Counted from the stretch's first letter, positions 12,078 through 23,339 are shown. The stretch: 64,000 nucleotides of DNA from Narthecium ossifragum (GCA_963920575.1 OY986969.1:6755076-6819075); one strand, 5' to 3'. Translations and numbers: made by a program. Notes: generated by a model from the sequence alone, not told the origin.

Positions 12078-13143
12078 CGCGGGAGAGAGAGAACGCGAGA
12101 GAGAGAACGTGAGAGGGAGGGAGGCCGCCCGGCCACGGGAGAGAGAGAACGTGAGAGGGAGGGAGGCCGGCCGGCCGCGAGAGAGAGAGAGAGAGAGAAA
12201 GCGAGAGAGAGAGGGGGCCGCCGGGAGAAAGAGACCGCGGGAGAGAGGGAGGCCGCCGGGAGAGAGAAAGCGAGAGAGAGAGAGAGGGGGAAGAGGGAGG
12301 CCGGGGGAGAGAAAGAGAGAGAGGGCGTGGGAGAGAGAGAGAGGGCGCCGGCGAGAGAGAGGCCGGAGGAGAGAGAGAGGCCGCCGGAGAGAGAGGCCGC
12401 CGGAGCCGGAGAGAGATCGCCGGGAGTGAGCATCGGGAGAGAGGGACAGGGGGTAGAGTGGGGATTTTGTTTTTTATTTTTATAAAAAATAATTTTCGTG
12501 GTGTGTTGAGTACAAACAGTGGTGTGGATAGCCACACCCGCCATCTTTTGGGCGATGACATTTGGATTATTGGCCATTATTTACTATTTTGTCAATGACA
12601 CTTCGACTATCGGTTTGACATAGTAAACGATGGAATCTGAAGATCTCTTCAACAGCAAAGTTGTAGATCTTTTCGTCCTCTTTCACATGATTCAAGAATC
12701 GCCCAATTTGGATATCATATGAAAAAGTTATGGTCAAAATAGTCAAACCATATTGACGACTTATTAAAATAATCGGCCAAAATATGGTCGATTGATTTTT
12801 GGCCGATGGAGACTATGGCCGATGGAGAATTTGGCCGATTGATCAGCCATTGATTGGATTTGGACATTTGATCTTATTTACCAATTTACCACTGAACACT
12901 TTGGTTGTCCGTTTGACACACTAAACGATGGAATCTGAAAATCTTGTCAACAACAAAGTTGTAGATCTTTTCGTCCTCTTTCCAATCATTCAAGAATCGT
13001 CCACTTTGGATGCTTTATGTGAAAGTTATCATCAAAATACTTCAACTGTGTCAACATTGAAGTATCTATTGACCGATTGACAATATTTACGAAATTGCCA
13101 TTGATCTTGTTAATTGTCCAAATGGTTATATTTATAGCTAACA
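10627..13143 (-). mobile_element. Solo LTR (same family as 1107-6099), TSD GATAT
   Basis: TGTTAGAGCAG...TTATAGCTAACA, 2517 bp, flanked by GATAT at 10622-10626 and 13144-13148. Without the Mutator-like insert it is about 1394 bp, comparable with the 1.33-kb LTRs of the element at 1107. It shares their phrases (the 'GTTGTAGATCTTTTCGTCCTC' type repeated twice, GGCCGAT words) and a minus-strand TATA box TATAAAAGGCC near 11053-11063, so transcription ran on the minus strand. Confidence 0.85.
11426..12539. mobile_element. Non-autonomous Mutator-like element, TSD GCCATCTTT
   Basis: 1114 bp with long terminal inverted repeats of roughly 90 bp beginning GGGTGYGGCTATCCRCACC, flanked by a perfect 9-bp duplication (11417-11425 and 12540-12548). 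A 9-bp duplication with long inverted repeats is the Mutator superfamily signature. The interior is strongly strand-asymmetric: pyrimidine-rich at 11520-11620, then about 750 bp of purine-rich GAGAGA tract with GGCCGGCC words (11690-12440). Overlapping open frames of 125-295 codons on both strands are low-complexity Arg/Glu or Ser/Leu/Pro translations and are not genes. There is no transposase. Confidence 0.88.
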
Positions 13144-13148
13144 GATAT

Positions 13149-13325
13149 CATTCCTTAAGATGTGAAGAGATAATAGATATGAAAGCATGTCCAGTGTTAG
13201 TACCTGTATTGGTTCGAGATTCTTATATTATTTTATGCAACTGCCCATAAATGTGGTACATATGAACGTTAATGAGAGAGATATATGTGGACCATCACAA
13301 TCTTTTAAGAATCTATGAATGGTGT
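13149..13325. other. Probable remainder of the copia 3' LTR and flank
   Basis: AT-rich, no open frame. It presumably continues the LTR interrupted at 10626; no TG..CA end could be assigned. Confidence 0.35.
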
Positions 13326-13334
13326 AATCTAAAA

Positions 13335-13758
13335 GGGTTTTTTACCTATTTATCCCTTAAAACTTCATAAATATCATATATACCCATACATTTTTGAGCT
13401 TATATATATGTCCATGAAAACCTGAAAAAATGATAAATATACCCCTTCGTCTACCTACCAAACCTAACGATGGTTTAAACATGACCAAGACAGGCAAAAT
13501 TACTTAGTTACCCATGCTACATACTTAGACTTACATGTTTAAACCCGCAACACAAAGTTAATCTAGGGGCAATAACATTTTTTTACATTGCACCGTTAAC
13601 TGCATTAGGAATATTCCCTACTTATTCGCTAGCAAGTAACTCGATGGGTATGTTTATCGTATTTTCATATTTTGAGGGGTATATATGTAAGTTCAAAGAA
13701 TGTAGTGGTATATATGATATTTACAAATTTTTGAACGATACATAGATAAAAAAAACCC
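13335..13758. mobile_element. Mutator-like MITE, TSD AATCTAAAA
   Basis: 424 bp. Terminal inverted repeats of about 110-120 bp begin GGGTTTTTT; both arms contain AAATATCATATATACC. A perfect 9-bp duplication AATCTAAAA lies at 13326-13334 and 13759-13767. There is no coding capacity. It is unrelated in sequence to the Mutator-like element at 11426. Confidence 0.88.
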
Positions 13759-13844
13759 AATCTAAAAATGATCTTCTTTGAAGTCCATGCATTTAGATAT
13801 TTCTATTCATGCAATTAATCCCCAAGGTGGACAATCTGAGGTGT

Positions 13845-14500
13845 AAAGAGTAAAAAGATAAAAGTGACGGAAAGATAAAATTGGATCGACGGTGAAATGA
13901 ACTCGTCAGAGGTCAAGATTGGCACAAGAGGATTCGTAGGGGATCTGGGGATTTGATCCCCAGTGTCTGATCGACGAGAACGGCGTCGGAGGTGGTGGAT
14001 CTTAGGTATAAAAGGTAAAAAGATAAAATTAGAGAAAATATAAAATTGATGAAAAGATAAAATTAAATTGATGGGAAAATGAACTTGACGGAGGTCAAGA
14101 TCGGCACAAGAGAGTTTGTAGGGGACATGGGGAATTGATCCCCAATGTTTAATGGGCGTGAATCGCGTCGGAGGCGGCGGATCTAAAGTGTAAAAATAAA
14201 ATTAAAGGAAAGATAAAATTGACGAAGAGATAAAATTGAAGGAAATATAAAACTGGCAAACATAGAAAATTGAAGGAAAAATAATATTGGGTTGACAGCC
14301 AAATGAGCTCGCCGATGGTCAAGACCGGCACATGAGGGTTCGTAGGGGAACTGGAAAGTTGATCCCCAGTGTCTGATCAGCAATCACGGCGTTGTATGCG
14401 ACGGATCTGAGGTGTAAAAAATAAAAAGATAAAATTAAAGAAAAGATAAAATTAGTGGAAAGATAAATATAAATCGACAGTGAAATGAGCTCGCTATATG
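13845..14500. repeat. Tandem repeat, 182-225-bp units, about 3.5 copies
   Basis: Units carry 'GAGGTCAAGATyGGCACAAGAG', 'TTGATCCCCAGTGTCTGAT' and 'GCGTCGGAGGyGGyGGATCT', then several 'AAAAGATAAAATT' words. The marker GGTCAAGA falls near 13911, 14094 and 14317. Open frames on either strand here are by-products. Confidence 0.75.
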
Positions 14501-16130
14501 TTGACATTATATGGAAAATCAAATTGATAGGACTATCCATAAGTGTGCAGCATAGTAGTCAATATCCAAAGTGGCACATGAAATGTATACGTTAACACAG
14601 TCCCAAAGAAGGGTTCGTCCAACACAATACCCAACAACAGTGATACCCAATACTTCGGCTATTACCACTATGAAGGGGTTTAGTCGAATTATAAACATAA
14701 TGATGCGTCTGAAGGTAAAAATCCTTTCTTACTTAATCTTGATTTCACAAAAAAAAAACTGTCTCAGCTCAAGCATCATCCTTGTCCTAGTCCTCAGCAG
14801 GCTCCTATCCAGAAGACGATGCCGATGAAGCACCTCACTTCGGAAGATCCAGTGAAGACAGAGCTCGACCAAAGTTCTAATTAGACTGAGACATCTTCCT
14901 CCTTGGCGACTCGGCCGACACATGTATGAATCAATCTCTTCATCGGAGACATTGAGGGTACGGCACTCCCTTCTGTGCCCAGCACAGCGCCCGAGGCTGC
15001 CGGGTATAATCTGACACCACCACCTCCAGATCCACCACCTCCGCCGAACCCCGGTGCGATCCTCTCCCGATCACCTCCTCCATTACCTTGCCGCAGCCCA
15101 CCTCGCCTCGTAGGAACCCTTTCTCCTCTCTCCCCGCCACTTCCTCTCTCCTCCATGTCATCGCCTAGTCAACAACCAGTTAGCACCACGCCACCACCTC
15201 CTTCTTCCGATCTCCTTCCCTCCTTCATTCTCCCTTCCCTCCTGACCGCCGGCCACAACCCCCACCTCCTCCGGCCACCTTCAGCCCATGCAAGGCCCTC
15301 CAACCTCGCCCACAAGCCCCCACGACCGCAGTCGGCCATTTTCCTGAAAATCCGTGACCTTCCGGCTTACCCCGTGGCGGCTCAAGCTTCACCACCGCCG
15401 ACTACACCGCGTCCTAGCCTACCACACCGCGTCCTAGCCTACCACTCGCTACTCCGGCCACCCCCATCACCGTCTGATCCCTCCATCACCTCCGGCTCGC
15501 TCCCACGACCCCAACCACCACTATCCCGACATCTTCCGTCACCTCAAGCGAACCCCGCGGCCTCCCAAACCTCCGTCGCGACCAACGGAGCCCCCACACC
15601 CCCGGTCCGACCTCCTGAAGACCCCCCGACAGCCACAGGACCTCCTCCCTTGAGGTTTCTCTGTCGATCTTCTCCTCCCAAGCATCGCCGCCGCCGAATA
15701 ACTTGCTGGATTCGTCGCCTCCGCCGCTCCTCTCCCAAATCAGCCTCTGCAGATCGCTTCCCCAGCCTCGGACGACCTCTCCCCCACCAATGCCGGCCTC
15801 CGGCGAGCCATCCTCGTCGGCGATCGGCGGTGGAGTCGCGGCGGGGGCGGGTCTTCGTACGAACGAATAAAATTGTGAAAAACAAGGAAAAAGGGCAATT
15901 TCATCCTTTCATAAACGGTTTGGGCTTAATGCCTTAAAGAAAGCAGTAGCATGAAATGGGCCTCTGGCCCAATCCCCCATTATGAAAACATGGTTTAAAC
16001 AAAATTTAAATTTGATTATGATACCATTATCCTCATTGGCATTTAAAATTACTCGTCAAGATCCAAATTTTTAAAGTTTCGGTCACGCGAAAAAGTAATG
16101 GTGTATGCAGATTGTTTATGCAGAGCATCT
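14501..16130. other. No gene supported; CT-rich block 14970-15850
   Basis: A C/T-rich, proline-coding block on the plus strand gives a 320-codon frame (14975-15937) with no recognisable domain. Short duplications such as 'CCGCGTCCTAGCCTACCAC' at about 15407 and 15425 explain its low complexity. It resembles leader or GC-rich tandem DNA seen elsewhere in the window. Confidence 0.5.
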
Positions 16131-16528
16131 TCTAATAGCATGGCTCTACTGATCTTAAAAGTTCATTTTCTTGTACTGACAAATCAAGGTGGAGAGGTTG
16201 AAGTCAATGTTCATAAGGGAACATATCAAGTTCATTTTGATGGACGTAATCCAATTTTTGAGGGAAGATAAGGCTCTTAGTTTTCCTCATCTCCTTGCTC
16301 TTTTTTTATTTTATTTTGAGATCACTATCAATGCTGCTACAAATATTTATCTTTGCCGTTGCCTCTCAATGCTACTGCTGTAGGATAGTTTCTTGAATCA
16401 GTGTTCTCGGCTTTATATCCGTGTCAACGCATTGTGCCCATTTTAAAGCAAACTAAATTTTCTTAGCATCTTATTTGCACCAGGATCTTGTAAAGGAAGT
16501 CTAGCGAACGTACGTTATATGTCACATT

Positions 16529-16742
16529 CTCAGCATTTGAGGGAAATTTGGAGGATGAGAGTGAACTAGAAGTTCTCATTGAAAAACAATTCATTACTCT
16601 CCAGAAAGCATTCAGGAAACCGCACAAGGTTTCTGATGAAGCTCGTTCTATGGTCTCCAAGAAATTGCTAACTTTATTTAGGATGGGGAAACTGGGCCCC
16701 TTCATTCTTGATGATCTTCCCTCAACTTCTGAGAGGAACTAA
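16529..16742 (+). pseudogene. Last-exon fragment resembling a mitochondrial/ribosome-associated GTPase (SIN2-like)
   Basis: From a plausible acceptor (TTCTCAG at about 16525-16531) the frame reads 'AFEGNLEDESELEVL', 'EKQF', 'LQKAFRKPHKVSDEARSMV', 'KKLLTLFRMGKLGPFILDDL' and ends at TAA near 16742. The terminal 'KKLLxLFRxGKLGPFILDD' pattern is what I recall at the C-terminus of plant SIN2/DAR-type GTPases (YlqF family). The GTP-binding part is not found upstream, so this is a lone exon, either a gene fragment or the edge of a gene scrambled by insertions. The identification is from memory of family sequence only. Confidence 0.45.
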
Positions 16743-17240
16743 ATTAATCCTTAGATTTCATAGACTACATATGTATTATTGATGCGTGAGCATGGCATAT
16801 TTGTTTGTTTGGTTATTTTTGTATTGGCTTTTGTCAAGAAATACCTGGGTGGACATATTATTTGTCATGTCTGCTAATTAAACTGTCCTAAGCAAGAACA
16901 CTGTACACCTCTTCTAGTTTTGATGGAGTGAAGCCTTGTGATCAGGGCATCGAGTCGATATCAAGCGAAGTGGGTCTAACTTATGATTGTCAAGTGTTGC
17001 ATGGGATCCATTGGCGCATGTGAGTGAGTCTTGGTGCTGTGCAAAGTACATCTTGAGTTTAGATGGATGGATCTGTGTTGATCAGGAACTTTTAACCCTT
17101 CCAATTCTCCATAAATGTATGCATAAACCTAACATCAGAATATCAAATCCCTTTTTAGTGTATGGCCTCGTAAAGTCCACTCTTATTTCTCCTGCATCTC
17201 ATCCGCTCAGAGGGATCATGCCCTCCCCTCCAGATTGGTC
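16743..17240. other. No feature recognised
   Basis: Possible 3' flank of the preceding fragment. No open frame with recognisable content, no repeat seen. Confidence 0.4.
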
Positions 17241-17408
17241 ACCTCAGCCCGGCTGAGATGCAGCATTGTCGCGAGAAGGGCATCTGCTTTCATTGTGAAA
17301 GCTCTACTCGCTAGAGGAGCTCTATCCTGATTGGGAAAACAACCCTGGAGCAGACGAGCTAGACTATGGTGGCCTAATGGACAAGGGCAATTTTCAACCG
17401 GGGAGGGA
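17241..17408 (+). pseudogene. Gypsy gag zinc-knuckle scrap joined to a polypurine tract
   Basis: Translation near 17250 reads 'SPAEMQHCREKGICFHCES', matching the gag/zinc-knuckle border of chromovirus-like gypsy elements (consensus like AExxxRRxKGLCFxC). It is followed within 100 bp by CCGGGGAGGGA (17398-17408), a polypurine tract. Protease, RT and integrase are absent, so this is a deletion derivative. Confidence 0.55.
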
Positions 17409-19066
17409 TGTTACGATTGCGTGTGGCTTACCTAACTGGACCCAATCCATCAACCGTGGAGGCCCAACAGGACTGGGTTAAGCCCAGCTGGGTCAATTAC
17501 ATTCATATTGAAGATTAGGATGTAGAACCATAAAATGAACTTATTTCGTTAAAAAAATACTAATCATAAGATTTGGGACCCTACATCATTTTAAAGTACA
17601 AAAGACACATATATCTTTTTCTGATTGCCTTCTCTCCAATATTATCACCAGATCCCCTTTAACCCACCCCTGTCAAGGGCAGGAGCCCATGACACGACCA
17701 TGGCACGAGGGATCTTGAAAGTGGCACGGCGCAGCATGGAAATATCATGATCGCACGAGCAAACACCCTTGAACGAGGCTAGACGACATTTCCCCAAAGA
17801 TGACGCGACAAATTCTGAGCATGGCACGACGGATCGGGCCAAGGAGGAAGACGGCGCGCCAGGACGCGGTGCGGCGCGAGCCCAGCAGAGCATGTCGCGC
17901 GCGGGAGCAAGTCAAGCGAGTGGGACACGTGCCAAGGCGACCCAGAAGGGTGCGCGGGTTGAGCGCACGTGCAGCACGCGAGAGAGCGCGCGCAGCGCGT
18001 GCGCAACGCGCTCAGGAAGCCCAGTCCTAGCTAGGACTTGGCTTGCCTAGGCTGATGTGATAAGTGCTAGAGAGTTAGTCACGCGGGCTAATCACCTAAT
18101 TCCACTTGGGATGGAAGCTCCAAGATGGATGACGCGGTCAGAAATGGTTTTGGCACGGAAGAATTTGAAGATGACACGCGACTCCGAGTTGGACTAGGGG
18201 ACGGCACGCCAGGCGGAGCGGATAGGCCTGGGAGGACAATCCAGCCGAGCAAATTCAAATGTCTCGCGTGCATTCGACTTGGAATAGGTGATGACACGGG
18301 GAATATCAAGTTTGGCACAGGAAAAGTTGCTGTTGGCGCGGACGAATAGGAAGGAGTCCTATTTTGAGTCAAGTTGTGATCATGGCTATCTTAAGCAAGT
18401 CAAACTCAAGGTAGAGTCCAGCTATGTTTGGAAACGTAGTTTTGTGCTTATCCATTGTCTAGATATGGATGAAAGCCAGGACTTTGAATAGGACTTCTTA
18501 TGAGTGGCTTGTTGGAGCAAGCCAAGGACTATTCCTCTATATAAGGAGTAGGTCGGCCAAGGTATTGGGGGGAAATCATCAAGAGGATGATCAAGGCTTT
18601 GACTAGACGTTAGGAACATCTAGGTTATAGGCCAGCTCACGGGTTGAGCAACCCAAGTGTTGGGTTTTGGAGTCGTCGTCTACATCGGATTGTGAGGCGA
18701 GATTCTAGGGTTTTGGGGTGAGAGCTTCTTGTATTGAGAGTGATTGTACTCCACCAGGTTGGGCGCGAGAGAAGAGTGCTCTTGTAATCATTGGTCAATA
18801 AAGGAGTTGGGATCTCATCCCTTACCCATATTTGTGTGAGTCTTGTGTGTGTACAAGGCGGAAAAGAGGGCTGGTCAAGAGGCGATCGGGTTGCCAGGCG
18901 GAGCGCACGAGAGGTGCACAGACGGCGTGCAGACGACGTGCGAGCGGAGCACAAGCGGCGTGTGGGCGCGCGGCGGCGGTGTGCAGGGCTCAACAAGGGG
19001 GTCTCTTGGCGCCATCATCGGACAAGTAAGCGAGAAAATTTTATTCCCTTATTTTGCCCGGTGACA
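17409..19066 (+). repeat. LTR of the deleted gypsy element (right end tentative)
   Basis: Begins TGTTACGATTGCG right after the polypurine tract and may end GGTGACA at 19066. It has a promoter-like CTATATAAGGAG at about 18536 and an AATAAA signal at 18795. GGCACG/GACACG words recur at 17690-17830 and 18150-18340. Open frames in this stretch (e.g. 17769-18050, 18125-18349) show no domain. Confidence 0.45.
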
Positions 19067-19096
19067 CCCCCCTCCCCACACACACACCTTCAGATC

Positions 19097-19190
19097 CACC
19101 CGGCTCCCACCTCCAGATCCGCCGCCGCCCCCACCCCCAAATCCATCGGCGGCCGCTCCCACCTCCAAATCCATCGGTGGCACCATTGGA
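19097..19190. repeat. Short tandem repeat, units of about 30 bp
   Basis: About three imperfect copies of a 'CCCACCTCCAGATCCGCC / CCCAAATCCATCGGCGGC' unit abut the left end of the IDD fragment. Confidence 0.6.
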
Positions 19191-19395
19191 TGTCGCTATC
19201 TTGAATGCTCTCGTGCTGCTGCCTAGACGTCGAGGAGCCAGCAAGGCTGAACCCGTCGAGGAGCGAGGCATTGGTGGCGCCCGCGCCCATCTGCGTGGCC
19301 TTCTGGAGCAATGCGGTTGCCGACATGTGAGCGGATGACTGAGCGGTAGCGTACTGGCGGCGCTCTACGGGCTGGGAGAAGGGCAAGCTAGGACC

Positions 19396-21917
19396 TGAGG
19401 ACCCGTACCTCCAACCCGGTCCGACCGCGTTAGGTCGAGGGTCTGGATTTGTGGTTTGGCTCGGTTGGCCCTGGGATGCGATCGGTTGATCGCATCGCTG
19501 TTTTTGACCCCAGTGGCATTTTGGTAAATATGCTCCCTGGTGGTCAGTTTCACACCCGCGTTGCACCCACGGCCTTGGATTGTTGTATGTGGTTGTTTAG
19601 AATGGTTAGGTGGGCCCGGGATCGGAAGATCCCAGCTCGGGCGGGCTAAAGCTCGTTTTCGGGCTCGTTAGCAGGCCGGTGGGCTTTAGGCCCGTTAGTG
19701 GCCTGGTGAGTGGAGGGTGGTTGGAGCAGTTGGCTCCAACCCCCCCTACCTTCTCTCCTCTTCTCTTTCTTTTCCCCGGTTCTTCTCTTCTCCTCCTACC
19801 AGCGTTTCTTCTCTTCTTCTCCCCTTCTTCCCTCTCCTTCGGCTGGGCTTGATCTTGGAGGACTGAGCTTGAGTAGCGGATCTTCACAGTGCGGCTGGCT
19901 GGACGTGTGGAGAAGCTTCATTGCTTGCTCAGGTAGGTGTTTCTACCCCGATCCTTGGATCGGGTTCTACTAGGTTAGGTTGCATATGTGGTTTGCTGTG
20001 GAATGCCATGCTAGGGTGTTGTGTAATCCGTTGTGTATGCAATGTGAATGGTTTGGAGTGTTTGTATGCCAAGATTTCCGTATTCTAACGGCTGGTTTCC
20101 GAAACCTCGCCGTTTCGTCGGTTTTTGGTTTTCCGACCTAAGATGGGATTTAACCATCAAAAACTGGATTTCTTTACATCATTGGATTCTCCACTTCAAA
20201 ATACACTTGTCTACCAAGTTTCATTGTCTTAAAACATGTTTTGATCCTTGAAAACCTAGAAATGGAATTTATGGCATTTTGCGTCGTGAGCTCGACGGTA
20301 GATCGGTGCATCGACCGTCAGGCTCGACGGTCGATCGAGGTATCGACCATCAAGCTTTAATATACTTACTCTGGGCCTGACGGTCAACCGTCGGATCGAC
20401 CGTCCCATCGACCGTCGGGCTCTGTCGAGGTTTTGGCTTCCCAGGGTCGATGCATGGATCGACCGCGGGATCTCCTTCTTTTCCCTTTTACCCGACGGTC
20501 GACCGTCGGATCGACCGTCGCATCGACCGTCAGGCTCTGTTCGATTTTGGGCTTCTCAGGGTCGATGGGTCGATCGACCGTCACCCTTGGTTTTTCTTCG
20601 CATGGGTCTCACGGTCGATCTCTGGATCGACCGTGGCATCGTCCGTGGCCTCACGGTCGATGCACGGATCGACCGTCGCATCGACCGTGAGCGCCTGAAT
20701 AGTGTTTTCTGGCTTTTCTTGGATGGATTTGGTTTGGGATTAGTACCTAAGCATGTAGGGGGATTTGATGGGGTTTTCAAGGGGTTTTCCCTCGGGTTTG
20801 AGAATCGATTCATGTGACTTCCTTTTTGATAAATATATGGCTTTACTTGCATTTAAATACCTGTATGATTGTAATTAAATTCTTAGTTGTTTGCTTAGCC
20901 ATTAACTAGCTATGAGTGCTATTTAATGAGAAATTGTGGAACCTTAGCCTCTTGCCGGCGAGTGCCGAGGGCTATTGTATACCTATTGAACTTATATTGA
21001 TGATGTGACATATAGAGACATCTAAGATAGATGCTTGCCTAGGATCATGCATTGTATGCATTAGAGGCATTTGAGGTTAGGCGGGCGATGTCTTGGGTCG
21101 CCGATTCGAGGCTCTCGGGTAGCTCGGATCTAGCCTTAGGACCGTGGCTGGGTAGTCAGGATTAGGGTGTGATTGTCGATCTGAATCTCTGATGATTGAG
21201 GATTGCGATAGTTGGCTTGAATCATTGTTTGAAGTCTAGAGGTCGTGTCGTCTTTCAAGGCCAAGTGCTAAGGATGCAACCGAGGAGTTCCCGACGTGGT
21301 CCCAATGCAGTGGTATCCCTGCTGGGTAAGGGTGAGTGATCCTGCATGGTTCCGTTCCCCTGTCAGTGCTTAGGGTGATCTTGGTAGAGAGACCAAGAGA
21401 GAGGTTCATGACATGAGCCCTTGGGACATCGGTGGGTTATGGGACCCGTGGCATCCGTTAGACTTGGGCTGGGAGACAACACTGTTGTTGTTTTCCTCCT
21501 TTCAGTGTGCCGTAAAGTAGAACCCTACTGGGCTTTTTGCTCATTCCTACCCGGGCTGCGTTTGCAGGTGCAGGCGGCGGTCCTTCTTCGGTGGAGCCGG
21601 CCGGTTCGGCTTTTGGCGGCGCGAGTACATCCAGAGGCGTCTGAGGTTTTGTTGGAGGATATGACTGTTGTACTTTTTGATATATATATGCATGTTGTAA
21701 CCTTTTTGGAGAACCTTTGGGATGTTGTATAAATTTGTATTTTGGAACTCAGACATTGTAAGACTTGATGCTATATTATGATTGGATCTGTTTAGCTTCT
21801 GGAATAATTTTGTTTAAATTGTTTATCCTTTCCGCTTGTACTGCGCCGGTTGATGATGAATAGTGTTAGGACCCTCACGCCCCGTCCTGGATGGGTTTTC
21901 TGGGTCGGGGTGTGACA
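19396..21917 (+). mobile_element. Family X solo LTR inside the IDD exon
   Basis: About 2.5 kb. Starts TGAGGACCCG (a TGTGAGGACCCG start with eroded first bases) and ends GGGTCGGGGTGTGACA. It is colinear in several blocks with 61556-63741: start, 'TTTCACACCCGCG', 'GGATCGGAAGATCC', 'TCTAGAGGTCGTGTCG', the end. No target duplication is visible (GGACC against ATTCA), so the copy may have recombined or the ends have decayed. A CT-rich leader (19735-19850) and a palindrome array (20293-20690) lie inside. Confidence 0.7.
20293..20690. repeat. GGTCGACC palindrome array 2 (in a family X LTR)
   Basis: About 400 bp of paired ACGGTCGA / TCGACCGT half-sites with spacers of 0 to about 10 bp (e.g. CGGTCGATCGAGGTATCGACC near 20328). 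In several pairs the spacer is itself nearly palindromic. Confidence 0.9.
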
Positions 21918-22261
21918 ATTCAAAGAGAGACACAAACGGAGGTTCAAGCGCAATGCCACCACGATCTTGTCGGTTCATGTTACCGATGAGATCCCAGAAC
22001 GACCCACTCTGGCTCGTCGGCGTCAAGGTAGTGGCAGACGCAAAGAGGCTTGCGAAGAGGCTGGTGGTGTTGCTACCAGTGTTGTTGTTGTTGCTGCTCA
22101 TGGTGCCATTGGATTTGCTATTGAGGGTGATTGAAGCTGGCTGGGGGATGTATTGGAGAACCCCATATGGGTTATCGGGCTCTGCAAACAACAACAAGAA
22201 ATTCGCACAAAAGTTAGCTCTTTTCGTAAAAATAATGAGACTAAAGATGTTGTCAAGTGGC

Positions 22262-22625
22262 GTCAACATACACAACATAGCAAAGAGAAAAGAGAAATAG
22301 AAAATAGAAAAGAGAAAATTGAATATTCGGTATTGAACTGAAACAATGAACAATATACAAAACATAGCAAAGAAGAAAGAAAAAAGAGAAACGCAAAAAG
22401 AGAAAAGAGAAAATTGGGTCAGTATTGAATTGAAACAATGAACAACATACAAAACATAGCAAAGAGAAAATAGAAAAGATAAAACTGAATGTTCAGTATT
22501 GAACTGAAACAATGAACAATATACAAAATATAGCAAAGATAAAAGATAAAAGATAAAAGATAAAATTGAATATTGGGTCAATATTGAACTGGACCAATGA
22601 ACAACATACAAAATATAGCAAACAA
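22262..22625. repeat. Minisatellite, 73-93-bp units
   Basis: About four copies of 'TATTGAACTGAAACAATGAACAA' followed by 'ATACAAAACATAGCAAAGAGAAAA' (marker near 22334, 22427, 22500, 22590). The minus-strand open frame across it (21823-22632) encodes a hydrophobic, periodic, spurious protein. Confidence 0.8.
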
Positions 22626-22904
22626 CTCCCAACTTCGCTTTTCACTTTTCACTTTTTCATTTTTCTCTTTTCTCTTTTCTCTCTAATCTTTTCTCATTCG
22701 ATCCCCCATCTCCGCCGCCATTCTCATTGATTAGCCACTATAATCATTCCCTGATCTCCCTATTATCCCTCATATACTAGTCTTAACCGACGACGAGGTC
22801 CCAACTTCACTTTTCTCTTTTTCATTTTTTTCTTTCCTCTTTTCTCTTTTCTTGGCATCACTCTTTATAAGTAGATGTTTGACCCCCCTGCGTTTGCTCT
22901 CCTC
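22626..22904. other. CT-rich spacer between two blocks of the minisatellite
   Basis: CTTTTCTC-rich stretches at 22640-22700 and 22800-22855 are complementary in composition to the GAGAAAAG runs of the flanking minisatellite, so fold-back is possible. No gene seen. Confidence 0.5.
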
Positions 22905-23165
22905 CATTGCAAAGAGAAAAGAGAAAACTTAATATTTGACCAATATTGAACTGAAATAATGAACAACATAAAAAATATATCAAAGAGAAAAGAAAAAAAG
23001 AGAAAAGAAAAAAGAGAAAAGAGAAAACTGAATATTGGACCAATATTGAACTGAAACAATGAAGATCATATAAAATATACCAAAGAGAAAAAAGAAAATT
23101 AAATATTGGGCCAATATTGAACTGAAACAATGAAGATTATACAAAAGATAGTAAAGAGAAAAGAG
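22905..23165. repeat. Minisatellite, second block of the same unit
   Basis: About three copies of the unit described at 22262 (marker near 22950, 23047, 23119), with expanded GAGAAAA runs. Confidence 0.8.
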
Positions 23166-23339
23166 AAAATTAAAGAAAGAAAATTAAAAACAAAAATTAA
23201 GAAACAGAAAACTAAAGATCAAGAACTACAACAGCCGCGTACATGAAGTACAACTAAATTGTGATACATCAAACGAAAGAATTCTCATTTTTTTCCATAT
23301 TTTCCCCCCCAATTTTTCTCGGGTTTTCCTTTGATTTTC

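Larger units (their letters stand above)
19200..22181 (-). pseudogene. IDD (INDETERMINATE DOMAIN) C2H2 zinc-finger transcription factor, C-terminal exon split by a solo LTR
   Basis: On the minus strand an exon opens after a good acceptor (TTTGCAG, exon from 22181) and reads 'NPYGVLQYIPQPASITL', 'TSLFASLFASATTL', 'GSFWDLIGNM', 'ALEPPFVSLFE' up to 21918. Across the LTR it resumes at 19395 with 'SLPFSQPVERRQYA', then 'HMSATALLQKATQMGA' and 'NASLLDGFSL'. The MSATALLQKAAQMGA box preceded by ERRQYA is a hallmark of the C-terminus of plant IDD proteins, nuclear transcription regulators with four zinc fingers. The zinc fingers and the final TRDFLG-type box are not found in the window: minisatellites lie upstream and a short repeat replaces the end. 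Non-functional unless another copy exists. Confidence 0.8.

Noticed and set aside
11361..12577. Overlapping long ORFs on both strands (up to 295 codons)
   Set aside because: Low-complexity translations (RERERE or SLSLSP) of the GA tract inside a Mutator-like element; no start context, introns or domains.
14975..15937. 320-codon proline-rich ORF
   Set aside because: C-rich low-complexity DNA, no domain, equally open on the other strand, and local duplications explain it.
20384..20852. ORFs reading TVDR/IDR/HGRS repeats (also near 9003, 42312, 48693, 50156, 56147, 58608)
   Set aside because: All are translations of the palindrome arrays; the amino-acid pattern changes with frame and strand.
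19394..21922. A 5-bp target duplication for the family X LTR in the IDD exon
   Set aside because: Tried starts at 19394 and 19396; flanks (TAGGA or GGACC against ATTCA) do not match, so none is claimed.
21823..22632. 269-codon hydrophobic minus-strand ORF
   Set aside because: Mostly translation of the AT-rich minisatellite (periodic YxLYVVHxFNSIL); only the short IDD segment within it (21918-22181) is real coding sequence.
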